NCBI RefSeq assembly: GCF_002487355.1
Contig: NZ_NTMG01000042.1
Span: 1 to 53,340 of the forward strand
DNA: 53,340 nt
Direction of reading: 5' to 3'
Source of the DNA: Candidatus Methanoperedens sp. BLZ2
GTDB taxonomy: Archaea > Halobacteriota > Methanosarcinia > Methanosarcinales > Methanoperedenaceae
Each line of letters starts with the position of its first letter. Position 1 is the first letter of the stretch. The notes below the pieces were generated by a model. It saw only the letters and a program-made list of their open reading frames with translations. It did not search any database and was not told the origin of the DNA. Below are positions 1-7,961 of this stretch, piece after piece. A program made the translations under genes and the position numbers.

Positions 1-152
1 GATCGCCCGAAGGCATGGTAAGATTAGCTTTGAACTTATTTAAAGCCAGCGCCGTGCCTGATGAGGGTAGCAAAGAAAAGAAAATATAAAGGAGAAATAA
101 AATATGAACGAAAGTAAAGGAATGCAATTAGGCGCGGTGCTTGCGGCAACAC
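1..152 (+). repeat. Leader cassette, copy A (promoter + 5' UTR + signal-peptide start)
   Basis: This block matches 2122-2265 almost base for base. It covers a TATA-box region, an untranslated leader, a Shine-Dalgarno sequence and the first codons of a signal peptide (both proteins share SKGMQLGA followed by a hydrophobic core). The passenger genes behind the two copies are unrelated. The similarity therefore reflects duplication of an expression and secretion cassette, not of whole genes. A shorter, degraded third copy is visible around 3800-3865 (gcgccgcgc, tgatgag, aaaaatat, then ATG). Confidence 0.8.
35..45 (+). promoter_or_regulatory. TATA-box-like element of leader copy A
   Basis: CTTATTTAAAG resembles an archaeal TATA box. 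It lies about 64 bases before the ATG at 104, which would put the transcript start near base 66 and give a leader of roughly 38 bases. The same 11 bases recur at 2156-2166 ahead of the gene at 2224. Confidence 0.5.
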
Positions 153-673
153 TACAACTTTTTGTAGTATTTGCATCAACACCCGCCAGTGCGTATGAGG
201 ATACTGGACTTAAGTGGGCAGGAACATCAACTGAATATGGATGGGACTGGTGGGGGTCGATACCATCTGATTGGAAACCTGCAATAAGAGAGGCCGCATC
301 TACTTGGAATGCTGCAGGTTCAACGTTCAGGTTCAGTGAAGACTATTGGACATCAAATATATATAAAGATCAACTTGCTGCTGACAAACAGGCTGAGACG
401 ACTACGACTGTTTATACCTGGGACCCAAATACAATTATAGATGTTGAAACAGTGTTTAATAGCAATCTAGAATGGTCAACAACAGGAAATCCAGCTCCTT
501 GGCAATCAGATGTTCAGGATGTAGCCACACATGAGTTTGGTCACTGGTTAAAATTGGGTGAGACTCCTGATGAGTGGACAAACACCATGTATAATGAAGG
601 GTGGGGTACAATCGGGAGACGAACATTAGAACAGGACGATATAGATGGTATAATACACATATATGGAACGTAA
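104..673 (+). CDS. Secreted matrixin-like zinc metalloprotease
   Basis: 189 residues. Residues 1-30 form a signal peptide ending in ASA. The mature part has the zincin signature HEFGH at 143-147 with catalytic Glu144, and a Met-turn candidate TMY at 161-163, as in the matrixin (M10) clan. The position of the third zinc ligand (His+10) is Glu153 instead of His, and the usual Gly before it is missing, so metal binding is atypical. The start has a good ribosome site (ggaga, 91-95). The gene at 697 follows closely, and the same pair recurs in decayed form at 3851-4581. It probably acts outside the cell; the substrate is unknown. Confidence 0.75.
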   Translation: MNESKGMQLGAVLAATLQLFVVFASTPASAYEDTGLKWAGTSTEYGWDWWGSIPSDWKPAIREAASTWNAAGSTFRFSEDYWTSNIYKDQLAADKQAETTTTVYTWDPNTIIDVETVFNSNLEWSTTGNPAPWQSDVQDVATHEFGHWLKLGETPDEWTNTMYNEGWGTIGRRTLEQDDIDGIIHIYGT

Positions 674-696
674 TAACTATAATGAGGAGATACAAT

Positions 697-1323
697 ATGA
701 AGAAATTACACATAACGATATTGCTGGCAGCAATACTTATTACTGGTGCTATGGCATTAATTGATGCGAATACAGAAGAACCTACTTTTGCCGTAAGTTC
801 AGCCTCATGGACCAAAGCTGTATTTAACAACTCACACCTAGCAGATAGATCAGATAGTATTATCATAGGTCGTGTTATAGAAATCCTTCCAAGTAGATGG
901 AATACCCCAGATGGGATAAAACCGACATCGGACTATAAAATGGCAACATCAAAAGAAGAATTCTATAAACAACGAAAAGCAAAAAAGATCTATACAGATG
1001 TAATTATTAAAATAGATAGAATAATAAAAAATAAATCAACTCCGGCAATGATAACTGTGAGGACAATTGGTGGGGAAGTAGGAGAATATGGAATGGAGGT
1101 AGAAGATGAGGCTAAGTTTGAAGCTGGTGAGAATGTACTGCTGTTTCTTACAAAAGAAGATATGGATACGGATAATAGTGCTGGAACCCACTACAGAGTA
1201 TATGATATGAAATATGGTAAGTTCAGCATTACAAATGATAATCAAGCAGTAAGACCCGGTCTTCCCGAAGCACACAAGAAAATACCTCTTGAAGAGTTGT
1301 TGAATTCCATAGGGACTCAATGA
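697..1323 (+). CDS. Secreted or membrane-anchored partner of the matrixin-like protease
   Basis: 208 residues from the ATG at 697, which has GAGGAGA immediately upstream; the frame stays open back to 601 but that part overlaps the protease gene. Residues 1-25 form a signal peptide or anchor. The core contains a pattern (D-S-I-I-I-G-R-V-I-E-I) that recurs as D-N-V-F-I-G-K-V-I in the product of 4003-4581, followed in both by a beta-rich stretch and an E-G-x-x-x-L-L-F/E segment. I know no function. Co-localisation with a matrixin-like protease in both copies suggests an exported substrate, chaperone or inhibitor of it (inference). Confidence 0.6.
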   Translation: MKKLHITILLAAILITGAMALIDANTEEPTFAVSSASWTKAVFNNSHLADRSDSIIIGRVIEILPSRWNTPDGIKPTSDYKMATSKEEFYKQRKAKKIYTDVIIKIDRIIKNKSTPAMITVRTIGGEVGEYGMEVEDEAKFEAGENVLLFLTKEDMDTDNSAGTHYRVYDMKYGKFSITNDNQAVRPGLPEAHKKIPLEELLNSIGTQ

Positions 1324-1334
1324 GTCTCTTTTTT
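1312..1334 (+). terminator. Hairpin plus T-tract at the end of the protease-partner gene
   Basis: GGGACTC (1312-1318) pairs with GAGTCTC (1322-1328), with one G-U pair and a 3-base loop, followed by six T. It overlaps the stop codon of the gene ending at 1323. Confidence 0.5.
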
Positions 1335-1377
1335 CATTTTTTATGAAAACTAGGAAACAATCATCTGTGAAGAGAGT

Positions 1378-1476
1378 TTATATTCTTTTTAAATACGATT
1401 TCATTATTGCCTGAGTTCCCACAGTATTAGGCACATGAGTGCCGTCTGCGCTCGTTATCCCAAATTTATCATATGC
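1378..1476 (-). pseudogene. Short open fragment, possible C-terminus of a lost gene
   Basis: Reading leftwards, 32 sense codons precede a stop, with protein-like content (KFGITSADGTHVPNTVGTQ). There is no start codon and an in-frame stop lies immediately upstream at the palindrome CCTAATTAGG. It lies downstream of the UbiA fragment in the same direction. I cannot name the family; it may be chance. Confidence 0.2.
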
Positions 1477-1549
1477 CTAATTAGGCACAGCACAATACCT
1501 GATCCTACTTCCGAAAACCAAATAGTATAGCTGCATTGATAGTATTATC

Positions 1550-1837
1550 TTAAATATTTGTGCCGAAATTAATAAAATCATGTAATTTCCATGCATTTTT
1601 CTCTGATATCTGACCTGATGCGATCGCTCCCTTTGGCTTGCAGATTTTATCTATTTCAACATCATAGATATCATTTATGATATCACATGCACCATGGATC
1701 AGTATTCCGGCAATGATCCCGATAGCTGCCCTGTAATCCCGGGTGCCAGGGACTGCGCATGTTACTGCTACTACAGAAAGGTCAACAATACTGCTTTTCA
1801 ATTTAAGGATTAATATATATGGATTTTTTAAAATCAT
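1550..1837 (-). pseudogene. N-terminal fragment of a UbiA-family prenyltransferase
   Basis: 95 residues containing the first aspartate-rich motif of UbiA enzymes (N-D-I-Y-D-V-E-I-D) followed by K-P-K-G-A-I-A-S-G, which matches the start of geranylgeranylglycerol-phosphate geranylgeranyltransferase-like proteins. Full-length members have about 280-300 residues with a second Asp motif; here the frame ends right after the first transmembrane pair. This is a truncated remnant, probably non-functional. A complete UbiA gene lies at 41112-42047. Confidence 0.6.
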
Positions 1838-2121
1838 TCTTATTCCCCCGTGTTTAATTCATAAAAATATGAATTATTTGTTGTAATTTAGCACCATAAT
1901 TGTTTATTTAAACATTTTCTTTTTAGTTTTTAGTAATATTGATATAAAAACGATAGATTTAAATATTATACATGAAAATAAGTTGGTGTACGGAGAAAAT
2001 CTGTACATAAGAATGGGTCGGTAAAGTTGGCAGGTTGGGGAGAAAAAATCTCTGATAACTGGATTTTACAACCCATAAAAAACGTGGGGTTCAGCGGTTC
2101 TGCGAGAGCAACTGAACCCCG
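1838..2121. other. AT-rich intergenic region with a 9-bp stem-loop
   Basis: No convincing coding content. GGGGTTCAG (2086-2094) and CTGAACCCC (2112-2120) are perfectly complementary around a 17-base loop and abut leader copy B. A short motif GGCAGGTTGGGGAG (2029-2042) reappears inverted at 33471-33484. The role of the stem-loop is unknown; copy A cannot be checked because the window starts inside it. Confidence 0.4.
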
Positions 2122-2265
2122 GATCGCCCGAAGGCATGGTAATGTTAGCTTTGAACTTATTTAAAGCCAGCGCCGCGCCTGATGAGAGCAGCAAAGAAAA
2201 ATATAAATGGAGGAATAAAAAATATGAAAAGTAAAGGAATGCAATTAGGTGCGCTGCTTGCGGCG
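2122..2265 (+). repeat. Leader cassette, copy B
   Basis: Near-identical to 1-152 (see that entry). The match runs through the TATA-like CTTATTTAAAG at 2156-2166, the leader, the ribosome site and the first codons, then stops within the hydrophobic part of the signal peptide. Confidence 0.8.
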
Positions 2266-3039
2266 ATGCTGCTGTTGAGCATGGCGTTTGTGCCGGCGGC
2301 AAGCGCCCAAGGTGCGCCTGAGAATAAAGATAAAAAAATTATTGAGATAAAACAGCTTAAACCTGAGGCTGGCAGCGAGGTTATATTAGATTCGCTTCAG
2401 GCAACTAAATGGTCCGATGGTTCTGTAAAGATAAGTGGCAGTGGCGAAAAGCAGGTTGGAGCACCAGCTCAATACTTTCATTGGGAAGTAAATATATCAA
2501 AAGGTACTTACAAAACAACAAAACTTGCCGTAGCAGATTTAAGAGAAACTACACCCATAATTACCAACGTTGAAATAAATAATGGCAAATCAAAATCGAT
2601 TCCAGACGAATCTGCCGCAATGACTACTGGCCAGCATTCAGCAACCGTGCTTGTTGTGACAGATGACCCACCCGGAGAAGACTTGGCAAAAACAACTCAT
2701 CAATTAACATGGACGATCAACACCGATGGAACTGTAGATTTTAACTGGCGCACTTCGGGTTGCTGGGCTGCCAATCCATCTTCTTTAGATACGCATTGGT
2801 TTGTGGATTCATGCAACTTCTTAGGTAGCGTCACCTATTCTTCCGGTCGAACCTCTCTATCCTCTGAAGTTAATAGCAAATTCCATAACTATGACTGGGG
2901 TTTTGATAGTTGGGTTACTTACGCCGAACATTGGAGTAAGATACAGGGAAGAAATGATTCCTGGTATGACTATTGGTGGGACACCACTCATTCTGGTGAA
3001 GATTGGTTTTTGCTTGATGGGGATGTGTATGCTAGCTAA
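2224..3039 (+). CDS. Secreted protein of unknown function, aromatic-rich C-terminus
   Basis: 271 residues from the ATG at 2224, preceded by TGGAGG at 2208-2213; an upstream in-frame ATG at 2182 falls inside the duplicated leader and is unlikely. Residues 1-29 form a signal peptide ending ASA. The C-terminal third, from about residue 170, is very rich in Trp, Tyr and His, has two Cys (one in WFVDSCNF), and no recognisable enzyme motif. Expression signals are shared with the protease at 104. Two small membrane proteins follow directly, which could be dedicated partners. Function not recognised. Confidence 0.6.
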   Translation: MKSKGMQLGALLAAMLLLSMAFVPAASAQGAPENKDKKIIEIKQLKPEAGSEVILDSLQATKWSDGSVKISGSGEKQVGAPAQYFHWEVNISKGTYKTTKLAVADLRETTPIITNVEINNGKSKSIPDESAAMTTGQHSATVLVVTDDPPGEDLAKTTHQLTWTINTDGTVDFNWRTSGCWAANPSSLDTHWFVDSCNFLGSVTYSSGRTSLSSEVNSKFHNYDWGFDSWVTYAEHWSKIQGRNDSWYDYWWDTTHSGEDWFLLDGDVYAS

Positions 3040-3074
3040 TGCACCTCCCGTTTTAATTTGTTACTGGATATAAT

Positions 3075-3611
3075 ATGCTTCAAACTTTAATAACTTTTTT
3101 TTGGAAGAATTATATTTATCTGCTATTTGCTCTTACAATTGTAATATTATTTCTAATGATCAAAGTAAGAGCTGAATCAAAACGAGCATCCTTTGACTCT
3201 GCTACTTTATCAGTATCAGATATTTTACTGGTTCTATCTTTTCTTACGGTCTCAGTAAGTGGGTTGCTGGTACTTCTTGATATAGAAATTTTCGGACGGA
3301 TTTCGTTAAGTGAACCACTTAATTATGTGGTTCTTTCCTTTATAATAATTTCCATAACAGGATCTTCAATCATAATTATAAAAAAAAATGTTAGACACCA
3401 GAAAAAGATACACGATTCCGCCTCTCTTATATTTGTAAGTGCTTTATTGATCCTTTCTTTTTTAACCGGATTTTCCATTGGAGCAAGACTTTCTTTTATT
3501 AATTTAATATTGACCTTATTTTTATTAGCGAAAGCTCAAAATTATCGATCTGTTTTTTTTATTGCCTTAGTGTTTAATCTATTCTTTTTAGCGTCGTATT
3601 TTTTATTTTAG
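3075..3611 (+). CDS. Polytopic membrane protein, unknown
   Basis: 178 residues, almost entirely hydrophobic, with about six predicted membrane spans separated by short Lys/Arg-rich loops (for example KKNVRHQKK). No family motif seen. It starts 36 bases after the secreted protein at 2224-3039 and is followed 5 bases later by another membrane ORF, so the three may be one transcript. Confidence 0.55.
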   Translation: MLQTLITFFWKNYIYLLFALTIVILFLMIKVRAESKRASFDSATLSVSDILLVLSFLTVSVSGLLVLLDIEIFGRISLSEPLNYVVLSFIIISITGSSIIIIKKNVRHQKKIHDSASLIFVSALLILSFLTGFSIGARLSFINLILTLFLLAKAQNYRSVFFIALVFNLFFLASYFLF

Positions 3612-3616
3612 ATTCT

Positions 3617-3817
3617 TTGAACTATAAAAGATTGGTTTGTATAGGAGCGCTTTGGGGAGTCGTATCTTTTAGCATAGTTGCTGCTATTCAATTAAATCTC
3701 ATCAAATTACCGTATTTTGCTGTTTTTACTGTGATTACTGGTATAGTAGTTATTGCGGCAATAGATGGAATCTGGCAACTGTTCAATAGACTACGAAAGT
3801 ATATGCGCCGCGCTTGA
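3617..3817 (+). CDS. Small two-span membrane protein
   Basis: 66 residues with a TTG start, two hydrophobic segments (about 7-24 and 32-50) and a basic C-terminal tail. The TTG start and lack of a clear ribosome site make the start uncertain. It sits directly behind the membrane protein at 3075. Confidence 0.45.
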   Translation: MNYKRLVCIGALWGVVSFSIVAAIQLNLIKLPYFAVFTVITGIVVIAAIDGIWQLFNRLRKYMRRA

Positions 3818-3850
3818 TGAGGGAGAAAAAAAGGAAAAAATATAAAAAGG

Positions 3851-4006
3851 ATGAAAAAATATGAAGAGAAAAAAACTGCTTTACATGAGTTGGGTCATGC
3901 ACCGGGTGGTCACAGTTATGATCCCAATTTAATGGCTGATGGATTAAGATCATATACACAATTAGGGCAGCACGATATTGAGGACTATAAATATATATGT
4001 AGATGA
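3851..4006 (+). pseudogene. Remnant of a matrixin-like metalloprotease
   Basis: A 51-codon frame whose product keeps only the zinc-binding end of a matrixin: HELGHAPGGHS at residues 12-22, a downstream L-M resembling the Met-turn, and a C-terminus ending H-D-I-E-D, comparable to D-D-I-D-G in the intact protease at 104. The motif is one residue short between the second and third His. Upstream it is joined to a degraded copy of the leader cassette. The stop overlaps the ATG of the next gene (ATGA). It is a deletion derivative of the pair at 104-1323. Confidence 0.7.
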
Positions 4007-4581
4007 TAAATATGCTAACGAAAACTAAAATAAGTATTGTATTTGTAATACTGGCAGGTTTGATCGGCACAGGTCTCTTGTTCATGCAAACAAATGGATA
4101 CAATAGCGGAGAAATCAGCTATAGTAGTGGTGATGTTGCATTTAATGTTACCGATGACCGCGAATTAGTAAGTTTTGCAGATAATGTATTCATTGGAAAG
4201 GTTATAGCCCAAACTGGAAATAAAGCAAACACTCCACCACCTGAAGCTGGCGATACACCAGGTTTTTCGCCACAAACGCAGTTTAGCATTGAGGTTGTTG
4301 AGAATATAAAAGGAAACCTCAGCGGAATGATCATAGTGAGCCAATATGGAGGATACAAAGAGAAAGGAGGAGTGAATGAATTACATCTCATCGAAGGAGA
4401 CAAACTTCTGGAGCCGGGTAACACTCATCTGTTTGCTACCAGATTTAATGATATTGATGGATGGCATACTATAATTGTACCCAACTGTGGTAATCTTCCT
4501 GTTACAAATCAAACAGATCATCAAAATAAGGTAGAAAGATTTAAAAAAGCATATTCACAGGAAATACCTTCTAAGTTTTAG
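4003..4581 (+). CDS. Second copy of the protease-partner protein (secreted or anchored)
   Basis: 192 residues from 4003, or 189 from the ATG at 4012. The N-terminal hydrophobic segment (about 10-28) is a signal anchor. It shares the D-N-V-F-I-G-K-V-I pattern and the following layout with the product of 697-1323. A Pro-rich insert (about residues 70-90) differs. No ribosome site is evident, consistent with translational coupling to the broken protease frame that it overlaps by 4 bases. Function unknown. Confidence 0.55.
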   Translation: MINMLTKTKISIVFVILAGLIGTGLLFMQTNGYNSGEISYSSGDVAFNVTDDRELVSFADNVFIGKVIAQTGNKANTPPPEAGDTPGFSPQTQFSIEVVENIKGNLSGMIIVSQYGGYKEKGGVNELHLIEGDKLLEPGNTHLFATRFNDIDGWHTIIVPNCGNLPVTNQTDHQNKVERFKKAYSQEIPSKF

Positions 4582-4621
4582 CTATCTATGAAGGAACAGA
4601 AAATATAAAAGAGAATAAAAT

Positions 4622-4987
4622 ATGAAAAATGAAAAAGTGTTGATAATTGGGATAATACTCGGCCTTGTAATTTTCGGCATACTTGAATTATTAAATATTT
4701 CTGGAACGATTTCCCGGGGGACCATAAGCGCAATTCTCGTGGGCATAACCATTGGCTTACTGATAGATAATAATCCAATTAGGCACACATTTATTTCGAT
4801 TTCCATATATAATTTAATCGCCTGGACAGCAATAGCTATATTTGATCCCGAGGCTGATATTCTGTTTGGATCCGGGAAAGCAGTTGTAGGTGTATTTATC
4901 GGTTTTATGGTAATCATGATTGGTCTATTTTCAATCATTGGGTCGTTTAGTGCATTTGTTACATATAATCTGAGAAAGAATAGATAG
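4622..4987 (+). CDS. Small polytopic membrane protein
   Basis: 121 residues with four predicted membrane spans and a basic C-terminus. Not recognised. It lies 8 bases upstream of the ABC permease gene at 4996, so it is probably co-transcribed with the ABC transporter and could be an accessory subunit or an immunity-type protein (inference). Confidence 0.55.
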   Translation: MKNEKVLIIGIILGLVIFGILELLNISGTISRGTISAILVGITIGLLIDNNPIRHTFISISIYNLIAWTAIAIFDPEADILFGSGKAVVGVFIGFMVIMIGLFSIIGSFSAFVTYNLRKNR

Positions 4988-4995
4988 GAGCTTTT

Positions 4996-5745
4996 ATGAA
5001 TCTTTCAGAAATAGGAATTATTGGGGAAGATGAAATATTAAGAGGTTCAAGGAATAAATATACACTAAGTGGATTTTTTATCTTTCTTTTTGTAGTAATA
5101 AACCATTACAGCACATCAATATTATCTTTGTTCTCTTTTAAAAGCAATGCAGACATCCCATTTTATCTGATTTCTTATTTCATTATTTTATTTTTAGGCC
5201 CGTTTCTAATCATGATGGCATCTTTTGATATCATCAGTAATGAAGTAGAGACTGGTTCAATAAGATATATTATCTCAAAAATAGACAGGGCTTCATTTGT
5301 ATTGGGCAAATTTTTGGCTTTGTTTATAGTATTTGTATTTGCTTTATTTGCGATTACAATTATAAATTTATTCTATACATATTTTTCAAATAATACAATT
5401 CAATTAGGTACAGCAGTTCTATTTTGGGGATTTTCAAGTCTCTATTTGGGATGTTTTATAACTATCTTTTTATTTATTTCAGCTCTGTCAGAAAACAATC
5501 GTACTTCTTTGATAATGTCTATTGTTTTTCTGGGTATTTTATTTTTCCTTCTTATTCAAGGAAATGACAGCTTCCTAAAGTACTTTACACCTTTTTCTTA
5601 CGGTATTAATAATATAGGGTTTTTCGGAAAATCCACACATGTGATTGATTTTTATGCATTATTTAAAAACACCTTTGCAATGATCATTTATGAAATAATA
5701 TTTTTATCAATGAGTTTATTTGCCATTAAGAGGAGGGATTTATGA
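4996..5745 (+). CDS. ABC-2 family transporter permease
   Basis: 249 residues with about six membrane spans. After the second span the cytoplasmic segment F-D-I-I-S-N-E-V-E-T-G-S-I-R-Y-I is the hallmark of ABC-2 permeases of the NosY type. The stop overlaps the start of the ATPase gene at 5742 by 4 bases, indicating a coupled pair. Such transporters export or extract lipids, peptides or drugs; the substrate here is unknown. Confidence 0.8.
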   Translation: MNLSEIGIIGEDEILRGSRNKYTLSGFFIFLFVVINHYSTSILSLFSFKSNADIPFYLISYFIILFLGPFLIMMASFDIISNEVETGSIRYIISKIDRASFVLGKFLALFIVFVFALFAITIINLFYTYFSNNTIQLGTAVLFWGFSSLYLGCFITIFLFISALSENNRTSLIMSIVFLGILFFLLIQGNDSFLKYFTPFSYGINNIGFFGKSTHVIDFYALFKNTFAMIIYEIIFLSMSLFAIKRRDL

Positions 5746-6671
5746 CCTCGATCATCACAACAGAAGGTCTATCTAAAAAGTATGGCTCCCAATTTGTTTT
5801 AAATGATGTTTCATTGAATGTAAAAAATAAGGATATCTATGGATTTTTAGGTGAAAATGGGGCTGGCAAAACTACTACTATAAAATTATTGTCCGGTCTT
5901 TTGATATCTACAAGCGGAAAGATCATTATAGATGATATGGATATGGATATTGAATCAAACAATATAAAAAAAATTATTGGATTAGTCCCTCAGGATTCGA
6001 GTTTTTACGATAGCAGAAACGCATTGAGTCATATGATCTATTATGGAAGATTAAAAGGATTAACTAAAAAAGATGCCCTGGAACAATCAAATATATTATT
6101 AGACAAAGTTGGTTTGAAAGAGGCAATGAAAAAAAATGTAGGTTATTTCTCACATGGTATGAAAAAACGCCTTGCAATTGCTCAGGCTCTTTTGAACAAA
6201 CCAAAAATATTAATTCTCGACGAACCAACAAATGGGCTCGATCCAGCCGGAACCCGACAAATAAAAGAAATACTTTGTGAATTCAACAACAATGGGATTA
6301 CTATAGTCATTTCGTCTCATAATTTGTTGGAAATACAAGAAATATGTAATAGAGTTGGAATTATACATAAAGGGAAAATAATTGCAGAAGACAAAATAGA
6401 GACAATTCGACATCTTGAATCCAATGGTGTGGTAACAGTGGGAGTTTATAACCTATCTCATAAGATAATAAATTTGATAGAAAGTTTGGAGTTTGTAGTT
6501 AAAACTGAGTTAAAAGCTGAAAATATTTTAGATATATTTGTGAATTCTATGGACGATACAAAACCAGAGATTAATAAATTAATTGTTGAAAATGGTGGAA
6601 GAGTTTTCAAGCTTGTAGAAAATTCACTGTCTTTGGAAGATGCTTTCTTTAATATCACCAATTCTTATTAA
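5742..6671 (+). CDS. ABC transporter ATP-binding protein
   Basis: 309 residues. Walker A GENGAGKTTT (about 38-47), Q-loop V-P-Q-D, a signature with S-H-G-M-K-K-R (degenerate against LSGGQ, as in many CcmA/NosF-like ATPases), Walker B I-L-I-L-D-E-P and switch His in S-S-H-N. A C-terminal extension of about 90 residues is typical of the DrrA/NosF group. It pairs with the permease at 4996 and likely powers export. Confidence 0.85.
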   Translation: MTSIITTEGLSKKYGSQFVLNDVSLNVKNKDIYGFLGENGAGKTTTIKLLSGLLISTSGKIIIDDMDMDIESNNIKKIIGLVPQDSSFYDSRNALSHMIYYGRLKGLTKKDALEQSNILLDKVGLKEAMKKNVGYFSHGMKKRLAIAQALLNKPKILILDEPTNGLDPAGTRQIKEILCEFNNNGITIVISSHNLLEIQEICNRVGIIHKGKIIAEDKIETIRHLESNGVVTVGVYNLSHKIINLIESLEFVVKTELKAENILDIFVNSMDDTKPEINKLIVENGGRVFKLVENSLSLEDAFFNITNSY

Positions 6672-6752
6672 TGGAGAAAAGATTTTGTTTGAACCCGCAT
6701 TAGAGAGATATAATATCATATAGTCCGATTTTGAATTTTAAGTGGAGATAAT

Positions 6753-7925
6753 GTGAAAACAATAATAACTCTTGATGAAGCGCTTGAAAAAATAAAGCAG
6801 CTTAAAAACACATATTACTTCAGGCGTGAATCAGAAAAGGTTGCTCTTTCTGACTCTGTGGGAAGGGAAATCAGTGAAGATATTATTGCGGATTCCATGT
6901 CCCCGGCATTCGATATTGCCGCAATGGACGGATTTGCCGTTAGACATGAGGATGTTTATCCGCTAAAAATATCCGGGAAAGTATACGCTGGCGACGGCAT
7001 TACAAAGATAAAGAGCGGCGAGGCTATGGCAATCGCAACAGGGGCAATACTCCCGGAAGGTGCAGATGCCGTGCTGAAAATCGAAGATGCAGACGTTCAA
7101 AAAGATATCCTTTATGGGAAAGCTCTCAAGAAATGGGAAAACGTATTCCGAAAAGGCTCGGATTACAGTGCCGGGGACAGGATCTTTGAGAAAGATCACC
7201 GTATAATGCCCCAGAGCGCTGCGCTTTTATATAGCCTTGGCATCGAAAAAGTCCCGGTTTATAAAAAAACCAGAGCCGGTATAATTTCCACGGGCACAGA
7301 AATTTATAATGGAATGATAAAAAATACAAGTGCAGTGCTGATACAGGCATTTTTGAAAGAATCAGGCCACGAATCCGAATTTATAGGCACTGTTCCTGAT
7401 GACTATAATAAAACAAAGAAGATGTTGCTCGAAGCCTGCGAAAAGTTCGATGTAGTATTTACAACAGGCGGTGTTTCTGTGGGTGAGCGCGATTTTGTTG
7501 CAGATATCATTGCCGAAACAGGAGAAACAGTATTCCACAGGGTTGCTATCAGGCCCGGAAAACCCTGCGCTGTAGGCATTGTGAATAATACTCCTGTATT
7601 TGCACTTCCGGGCAAACCAACGGGGGCTTTCACTGCTCTTGAAATAGTGGTGCGAAGATATTTCACGGATATGCCAAGGGCAATGCATAAGATTACGATA
7701 AATGAGGATGTTGTGCTGCCGGAAAAAGGTTTTGAATATATCCTTTTCATGAAGATAGTAAATAACACAGCTATTGGATATGGCACAGATATAAAGTTGT
7801 TTGATCGGGAGTATAATACTGCTATAATCTCGGCATCTCCCCGGTCTTGCGTCGTTGAAGGATATGTAATAACAGACAGAAATATTGAAAAAGGTGAAGT
7901 GGTGAATGTATATCTCTTCTGTTGA
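6753..7925 (+). CDS. moeA: Molybdopterin molybdenumtransferase MoeA
   Basis: 390 residues, GTG start with gtggaga just upstream. MoeA inserts molybdate or tungstate into adenylylated molybdopterin. Visible motifs are D-S-M-S-P-A-F-D-I-A-A-M-D-G-F-A near residue 48, P-E-G-A-D-A-V about residue 100, T-T-G-G-V-S-V-G-E-R-D about residue 235 and A-L-P-G-K-P-T-G about residue 285. Length fits the family. The tungstate/molybdate-type importer genes follow, so metal uptake and cofactor loading are linked. In this lineage the product is likely the tungsto- or molybdopterin of formylmethanofuran dehydrogenase and relatives (inference). Confidence 0.9.
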   Translation: MKTIITLDEALEKIKQLKNTYYFRRESEKVALSDSVGREISEDIIADSMSPAFDIAAMDGFAVRHEDVYPLKISGKVYAGDGITKIKSGEAMAIATGAILPEGADAVLKIEDADVQKDILYGKALKKWENVFRKGSDYSAGDRIFEKDHRIMPQSAALLYSLGIEKVPVYKKTRAGIISTGTEIYNGMIKNTSAVLIQAFLKESGHESEFIGTVPDDYNKTKKMLLEACEKFDVVFTTGGVSVGERDFVADIIAETGETVFHRVAIRPGKPCAVGIVNNTPVFALPGKPTGAFTALEIVVRRYFTDMPRAMHKITINEDVVLPEKGFEYILFMKIVNNTAIGYGTDIKLFDREYNTAIISASPRSCVVEGYVITDRNIEKGEVVNVYLFC

Positions 7926-7961
7926 GGTAAATATGAATAAACAAAGAAGCTGAAGGCTAAC

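Noticed and set aside
601-696. Upstream ATG at 601 as start of the protease-partner gene
   Set aside because: It overlaps the protease gene and gives a hydrophilic extension before the signal peptide; the ATG at 697 has a strong ribosome site.
2086-2200. Possible riboswitch (c-di-GMP-like) or box C/D RNA in the leader: TGATGA words and a GC-rich stem
   Set aside because: The conserved core motifs of known riboswitches are missing and no D box partner is properly placed. The block is better explained as a duplicated promoter and leader.
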